NCBI GenBank assembly: GCA_032622095.1 | Contig: CP136066.1 | Span: forward strand, 44,839,835 to 44,903,834 | Direction of reading: 5' to 3' | Origin: Siphonodentalium dalli | Taxonomy: Eukaryota; Mollusca; Scaphopoda; Gadilida; Siphonodentaliidae | Length of the DNA stretch: 64,000 nt | Shown here: positions 57,371 to 64,000 of the stretch, piece after piece | Position numbering within the stretch: position 1 is the first letter of the stretch | How the letters are laid out: the number at the start of each line of letters is the position of its first letter | Position numbers and translations under genes: made by a program | The notes under the pieces: model-generated | The model's database searches: none | Told to the model about the DNA's origin: nothing | The model's input: the letters and a program-made list of their open reading frames with translations, nothing else

Positions 57371-60300
57371 GGGCTCTTTCACGTTAAAGGTTGACCACAA
57401 GTGGCCAAACAGGGTGAAAAAAAAGTGTTTTTCAAATAACTTTTTCTTCGTTAATTCATGTTAGGAACATCATACTGGATCGTGAACTAAAGTTTCAGCA
57501 GTAGCAAGTGTATTTTGATTTTTCAGGTTTGGTCTATGCAGGATTACCTCAAAATTGAAAATAATGAACAACTAATTTCTAATGTCTGAATTTTAATTAT
57601 TATGCATCTGTTTCCAGAACGATATCACACGACGTTGAGCATTGAACAATCAGAGAACATATATGTCAAAATTACTAAAAAAATCTTCAAATTTCGATAT
57701 TTTTCAAACTTATATGTAAATTATGAACTCTTAATATCCATATTCCCTAATGGTTATTCTCTGATAATAGAAAGATGATTTAGTTGTGTAAAGATTTTAC
57801 ATCTAAAGTTGAAGTGCATGCTTTAAGGATTGTAATGTTGAAAACATTATCAAAATCGGACAACAATTGACTCAACAAGAGCATTTTTTTAAATCGCCAA
57901 TTTCCACTGACTTATTCTCGGAGAGGACACCCTTTTTTAACATTCATTCTATGTAGACATCAGTCTTGTAACTAGATGATAGAAAGATTACTGATTTCCA
58001 TTGCCTTGTAATATATTTTATAGAACTTAAATAGACCTGTCAAACTGAGAAAAGTGAAGATAAACATATTGACACTCTTGGAAACATGGCAAATGATAAG
58101 TTGGGGAAAAATCTGTTGTCCCAAAAGGCCATAACCAGTTTTTATGTGTGGTATACATAGTTTCGGTCCAGCTTGACTACTCATTCTCCGTCCGTCTGTC
58201 TATCCATACATAGACATTTTACGCATGATGCAATAACTCAAACATTTTCTATGCAATCGGAACTGAATTTTGAATGAGTTTCTCAGCCCAAATTGCAGTA
58301 CGAGTTTGAAAATGGGTTTGATCTGATTCTTTAATCATATAGGTATAGGTATGGGCCTCTTCGACTTAGATTCATGCATGCTGCAATGACTGAAACATGT
58401 TATATCTGATTGGAACCAAATTTGGCAATTGGTTTGTGATTTCTCAGCCCAGAATACAGACCAAGTTCCAATATGGGTTCCAATTTTTTTTTACTGGAGT
58501 TATTGGCCTTTTTCGACTTAGAATTATTCAGATGTGAGGTTTCCTGATTAATACAGGCTTCACTATATAAGAGACAAGAGACACCTACAGACAACGTGAA
58601 TCTTTGAAATAGAGTTATTTTTTAGCTATCATATGTTAGCCCTATTATAATCTGTAATGCATTGGCATTCATAAATGAATGGAGTTTCCAATTCAATTCT
58701 AAAAGTATAAATTAGAATAGTCCATTGTCCATTGGTAGGGATTTTTTTCAGAATATCAGCAGACAGCGAACCCACATTTAATGTAGTACCGTAGTGTATT
58801 TAAAATTCAAAATTATTTGCAGTCTCACTGGGTGGATTTCCATAATACATGTACTTCGTATTGAGCATTGCCATAAGACATAGTTTATAATTTGTTCATT
58901 TGGTCATGGTTGAGTGGATTTTAGGGGACACCGATGGGGTGAGAAGATTAACATTGAGGGCTATGGGGTTGTCATGGATTTCATGTCAAGAACAGAAATC
59001 AATGCTTTTCTATGAAAGAAACAAATCTAGTGAGTGCTATTAGAGTATTTGGAAAAGGGGCTAGCGGTATCTTCAGTTTAACATGTCAGGAGCTTCAGGG
59101 GTTCTAGTCAGGAAGCATTAAAGGGTCAGATAACTCTAAATAAGATAAGTACTTCAAAAATCTATTTCTCCAGTCCAAGAAGGCAGATGAACATTGTTAA
59201 TACTTGGTATGGATTATTGTGATAAACAATAGTTTCCAAGTTGTTCATCTTGTCATGGTTGATTGAAATTTAGGGGCCACAGAGTGAGCACAGAAGATTA
59301 ACATTGAATATTATTGATTTTAGCGTTCAAGGTAATTACAAAACATTGTGATGTGTGAAATAATTCTATTGGGGGCTACTTACTGTCTTTAATATGAACT
59401 ATGGTAATCTGTACTGAGTGTAATAAGGGTCATAGGGGCAGAATCCTCATCATATTATGGTGTATAAACATTGTATAGATAATACATTTGTTACTTGTAT
59501 GGTCTCAACTATTTTCTTGAGAGCTATACTGACTACCAGGGTATGAACTTTGTTCATATATCTCAAGTTGAAGGTCGTAGGGTATTCCAATATTATTATA
59601 TGCCTATCAATGTCAATTTGTCAAAGTGAGACTACTAATGAAAATTGGCACAAGGACCAACAAATTCCAATAATTTGAGAATTTGTGTTATTATGTACAT
59701 TTGTCTGTACGTACTAATATTAGTACATTACAAAATATATAACTCTCTATAATTCAACATTATAACTGTAGATTATGATTTCAATCATAGCTTTTTACTA
59801 TTGCCGAGGGATGGGTTAAACATCTGCCGATTATGATCAGCCTCTTGTTAATAATCGGATATTTGTGAAAATACGATTATTTTAATATATGTACTTGTGT
59901 ACTAAATATCACTTCCATATTATAAACAAATATCTTTGTTTACAATGCTAAATTTATCCAGTTAAAAAGTAACAACTTATAGTATACTTAGAGAAGACAA
60001 CTTTAATTTCAGTTTTGTATGTCTTAGTCTTGTTGTCGTTTTCTCTGAGAAAATTAACATAAATAACACATGGATTATTCCTTTAATATTGCAAGTAAGT
60101 ACAGATACTCTGTAATCTGTTAAAAAATATGTCCTCTCCGATAATTCAAGACATTTATATTTAACTATTGAGAAACACATGTTTTATGAACAACACTTCC
60201 ATCAAACCACATGTAATCACTGACATGATTATAAATAATCAAGAAATTCTTCAGAATGACAATTTATTCAGACTATTGCAGTTGAGCAGACATGAATTGC

Positions 60301-61228
60301 CTCAAAGGAAATGAATGAAATAACACATTAGTAGCTCAAATTGGACACAGTATGTTGCATAGACTGTATATTAATATAGTATATTATAAGTAAACCCCAT
60401 TTTCATGAACAGAATGGTTATAGTTTAATATAAACCAATGTCTTCCAGAAAATCTCTGGGTTCTATGCTTGAATTCTCGGAGAGGACATTTTTTTTAACA
60501 TTTAATGAGCTGCTGTACGAAATCAGGATGGTTCAGCCCACCAATTAAAGTTTATACACCCTCAATACTAGTGACAGTTTACCCACAATACAAAATGATT
60601 TTCTCATTTCATTAGTATTAGCAGTTGACAAAGATTCTCGGAGAGGACAGATTTTAACGGAATTTTTGTGCACATATTTTGGAGAATTGAATATAATTTA
60701 AATAGGATAATACACAGAAAAAGATTTTTACCATTTATCTTCTATACCATGAAATGTCCAACTGAACTATATTCCTGATCCATGGCTATTGTGAATTGCG
60801 TTAATGAAATGCTTTATTTTAGATTCACATTCTGTAAATCATTTAACGGAATTTCTCAATAACCTTTAAATTAAAATATCATCAAACTGAATGCACGAAA
60901 TCACTAAAAATTTTCACCACACGATCAACCAGACATAAGCTAAAGGTTAAATGAGGACATTTTTGGCAAACCCATAACTACAAATAAATATGAGGAAAAC
61001 AATATCATCACAGCAATGGTTGGCCACTCAAAATATGCCAAAATTGGTACCCATCACCCTATAATTTTGTTAATTTTTCAAATGTAGCAGTGAAATTTTG
61101 CCTGCAGGTTGGGCTGGGTGTCAGTACTACAGAAATATTATTATGACACTCCTAACACAATGACAAATGCATCATTTTCCCGCCTATCCGAAAAATTAAT
61201 TTTGTCAACCTTTAACGTGAAAGAGCCC
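57371..61228. mobile_element. 3.86-kb inverted-repeat element inserted in the 33-bp minisatellite
   Basis: Ends GGGCTCTTTCACGTTAAAGG + TTGAC and its inverse at 61204-61228 form 25-bp terminal repeats. Minisatellite units lie on both sides. The inside is AT-rich with no coding frame, but CTCGGAGAGGACA occurs at about 57917, 60477 and 60639 and inverted at about 60132. Likely a nonautonomous DNA transposon; no target duplication is clear. Confidence 0.7.
58700..60000. other. No recognisable feature
   Basis: AT-rich interior of the 3.86-kb element. I see no exon, RNA gene or ordered repeat here beyond the scattered CTCGGAGAGG motifs noted for the element. Confidence 0.5.
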
Positions 61229-61325
61229 GTCACCTAGCAGCCATACAATGTACTTATTAGCGTCATCTAGACGCCAAACAATGTACTTAATAGCGCCACC
61301 TAGCGGCCATACAATGTACTTATTT
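61229..61325. repeat. 33-bp minisatellite, right remainder
   Basis: Three copies of the CACCTAGCGGCCATACAATG unit in continuation of 57125-57366. Confidence 0.85.
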
Positions 61326-61356
61326 CGTCGCCCGAGTAGTGGGAAAAAAATGCATT

Positions 61357-61720
61357 TCATGACGGGAGTTGCGCTGGCGCAACATTAAAGACCCTTTGCC
61401 AATGCATTCTCCTGTATATGCGAGTCGAACATAGGTCGCCTCGCATATATAAGATAACGCATTGGCCTAACAATTTGTATATCATATTTTATAAATTGTT
61501 CTTACATTCTTTAACAATTTTCATAATGTTTTATAAATTTTTATAATTCTTTTCTTACATTCTTTCATTTTTTATCATTTTTCTTACATTCTATAACAAT
61601 TTTTATAATTTGTTCTTATATTCTTGAACAATTTTATCATTTTTTCTTACATTCTTGAACAATTTTATCCTTTATTATCATTTTTTCTTCCATTCGTTAT
61701 CAAATTTTATCATTTTTTCT
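61357..61720. mobile_element. Hairpin (TTTCATGACGGGAG flank) and AT-rich tandem tail
   Basis: TTTCATGACGGGAGTTGCG precedes a diverged 67-bp hairpin at 61399-61465. Then ACAATTTTATCATTTTTTCT / TACATTCTT-like units repeat irregularly to about 61715. Confidence 0.6.
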
Positions 61721-62519
61721 TATAATGTTTATAACGGTATAACCTCACGAGAACACTGGTTTAGAATTAGCAAGTTCATAAAACCTCATACGATCATACT
61801 TTCTGCCAGCTATTTCATATATTTTTCAATTTTTACTTGAATTTTTATGGAAAGATTATATATACATATATTTCAATGAACACATATGGCTACACAGGCT
61901 TATGCGTGAGACTGACGTTATACAGAACGGTATTTTCTTATGTGGGCCGCGCATGTCGGGACATTGATAACAACTGACAATAGATACGGCATTACATGCG
62001 CTCCGTGTTTGACAATAAGTTTAGGATGGCATCCAAAACGGCCAACAAAATCCAAGTTTCTCACACTTTCCGTCACAATAATGACAGTTCGTTATCTGGG
62101 GACAAGGGAATTGTTAATAACGAGTTCACTGGTAACCGTAAACAAACCGAAGAACCCTACTATTATTTCAATTAATTTAAGTTAATGAGTAATTGATTGT
62201 CTTAAGGACTATATATATACTCATTTATCGGGGGAATACTTGATAAAAGTCAAGGTATAGAAAGATAAAAACAATCATCACTAACATGTGCCTTTTGGAT
62301 CAGTTTAGATAAGTAATATCAATTTATATAATTTTTCTGAAGAAAATTGAAATTGTATTCCCAAATTACCAGCCTCCAATTTCAAGTTACCTATCTCTGA
62401 TGTAAAATGTGTTGAGGTGAAATATTTTATATTAACGAAATTAGTTATTATACAGAGGATTTTTTTGTCAATAAAGAAATGACTTTTGCAGTATATAATA
62501 TTGTGTTGCCAAACAGTTT

Positions 62520-62657
62520 TCAAGGCATGCTACTACTTCCTGTTCTATATTTTGAGTATCTATAATCATTGTATGTTCTCTCACTCTGCTCATCATATGA
62601 GTCGTCAAAATTTACACTATTTCGGTTATTGTAGACATCCTCACATACATGGTTAGT
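62520..62657 (-). CDS. Candidate last exon, tyrosine-rich C-terminal tail
   Basis: On the minus strand an acceptor TTGTTTCACCGCAG precedes 45 codons and a stop: TNHVCEDVYNNRNSVNFDDS, then YDEQSERTYNDYRYSKYRTG and SSSMP. The low-complexity, Tyr/Asp/Asn/Ser-rich composition resembles the cytoplasmic tail of a receptor; no family is recognised. The rest of the gene would lie to the right, partly beyond the window. Confidence 0.4.
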   Translation of the reverse strand, partial: TNHVCEDVYNNRNSVNFDDSYDEQSERTYNDYRYSKYRTGSSSMP

Positions 62658-63554
62658 CTGCGGTGAAACAAGATCATTTGTTAGATTCACATGAATCTTT
62701 GCAGGCAAAGCTCAGTAGTTACATTAGATCGGGATGAAGTATAATCCGTCTGGTTTGTAGGACTCAATCAAAGAGCGACCAGCCATGGCTGTCAGGACAT
62801 GGTACACCAGGCTGGGGAGTTAGTATGATGTGCCAATCACTGGTGTAGTTCGCACGAAGATATGTTAATATGATTTCTTAAGTCTGTGGCTGCTGGTGGT
62901 AGAAGATGTGTTCCAGTGTTCGGTTATATAACATAAGAACGTGTGCATTAATTTTTCGAATTGACGACATTATGGCTCACCATAATATAGCCCCCATGCA
63001 AACTCTTGGTAGGATATATAGTGTCATCGTCAACATTAATATATTGCACAAATTGATGCAAAAGTCGAATAACATTTTACGGCCTTTGACTATTAAGTCA
63101 AACGGTTTCATTTTATAGGTGTTTGTGAAAGCTTAGCCTGTCAACACGTGAATTAGATGCAATGTTTCACACACCTCTTGGACAATGCTGTGCGCTATGT
63201 CGTTCACGGAAATGGCACATGACCTATTTTTGGTTTCAGTATGAAGAATTATCCTAGCTCCTATTCATCGAGAAACATAACATTATAGTATTTCGACATG
63301 TACGTCAGGGGAATAAAAATAATAACTAGCTTCCGACCGAGGCGTGCTGCATTGGCTGCACGTAACAGCATATCCGCATATCCGCTTGCCCGTGGTAACA
63401 TACTAGCACGAGATCAGGAATTAACTATGAGCGAACGTCGCCATTCGCGGACAGTATCACGTGACATTCAACCCCATGGCAAACATAATTCAGTGTTTTT
63501 GAAACAGCATGTAGAGTCTGCACTCGACCATTTGCGAAACAAAATAGAGGCCTG

Positions 63555-63650
63555 TCAAGGAGTCTTTGTTATCACCACCTGATAAATATTTGGCATTGTC
63601 TGGAACTGTGTCATAGACACAGGGTATGTGAAGCCTTGCCTGAATATCAG
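63555..63650 (-). other. Weak candidate coding segment upstream of the 62520 exon
   Basis: The minus strand reads ARLHIPCVYDTVPDNAKYLS after CTGATATTCAG and before CAG|GTGGTG. VYDTV would suit a tyrosine-based tail, but the phase does not join directly to the 62520-62657 exon, so another exon would be needed. Confidence 0.2.
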
Positions 63651-64000
63651 GATTGTATTCTCGGGTTGCAGGAAAAGGTAGCATAATGACTTATTTTCTT
63701 TAAAAGAAGTGCAATTTATCATACAATGCAACAACTTCAACAATCTACTCATATCGATGATGATCTACTCACATTCTGCCAAGAATTTGTATTTGCTATA
63801 TGTGACGAGCCGACATGTATTCAAGTCGATGAATTACGATAAATGTTCTCCTGTTGTAAAACAGGAACAATAACACCAAATGTAGACTTCTTATGCAACA
63901 CGTTTTTCGTGCAAACTATCAGACAATTACTTGGCACAACAACTCACACCAATTCTGGAATGTCGTGTCATTATAACCCTATGCAATTTGGGCTACATAT

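Noticed and set aside
57152-57394. In-frame 11-residue repeat (MYLLTSPSSHT)
   Set aside because: The 33-bp minisatellite unit is a multiple of 3, so a repeat frame is expected; no start, splice or homology support.

Overview
This is a stretch of an animal nuclear genome. It is AT-rich, with GT-AG introns of up to 9 kb, many small inverted-repeat transposons (MITEs), decayed LINE retrotransposons and several minisatellites. No prokaryotic gene organisation is present. The main gene joins SRCR, CUB and ZP domains, which points to a metazoan, most likely a marine invertebrate. A mollusc or another lophotrochozoan is a guess from repeat style only; I cannot fix the phylum.

Positions 1-45001 (+) hold the 3' portion of one multi-exon gene of the DMBT1-like (SRCR-CUB-ZP) type. 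I could join 20 exons by hand into one uninterrupted frame of about 920 residues ending in TGA at 44999-45001. The first exon is cut by the window edge. The order is five group-A-like SRCR domains, each split over two exons, with short linker exons of 27, 30, 33 and 51 nt between some of them, then a CUB domain (two exons) and a ZP module (four exons). SRCR, linker and CUB modules all enter and leave in phase 1, so they could be skipped or duplicated without breaking the frame. The product is predicted to be secreted: no membrane segment follows the ZP module.

The most unusual feature is that the 3' ends of at least three exons of this gene have expanded, together with their 5' splice sites, into tandem arrays. 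Exon 10 gives about 12 copies of a 47-bp unit. Exon 13 gives about 37 copies of 83- and 100-bp units over 3.5 kb, with a higher-order repeat, decaying into a donor-motif minisatellite. Exon 14 gives about three copies of a 52-bp unit. Only the first donor of each long array gives a productive message, because read-through meets stop codons.

The introns are packed with MITEs. Several sit within 7-40 bp of splice sites, one so close to an acceptor (exon 15) that the branch point probably lies inside it. Intron 1 also holds a 19-bp minisatellite of about 1.4 kb and large inverted repeats. Intron 14 holds a truncated LINE.

From 45 kb to 62.5 kb no confident host gene is seen. The region holds a 5.8-kb element with very long inverted arms, a 50-bp minisatellite that flips orientation, a 5S-rRNA-derived SINE-like sequence with a long CT tail, a second LINE fragment, a 33-bp minisatellite and a 3.9-kb inverted-repeat element inserted in it. 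Near the right edge a tyrosine-rich candidate last exon lies on the minus strand.
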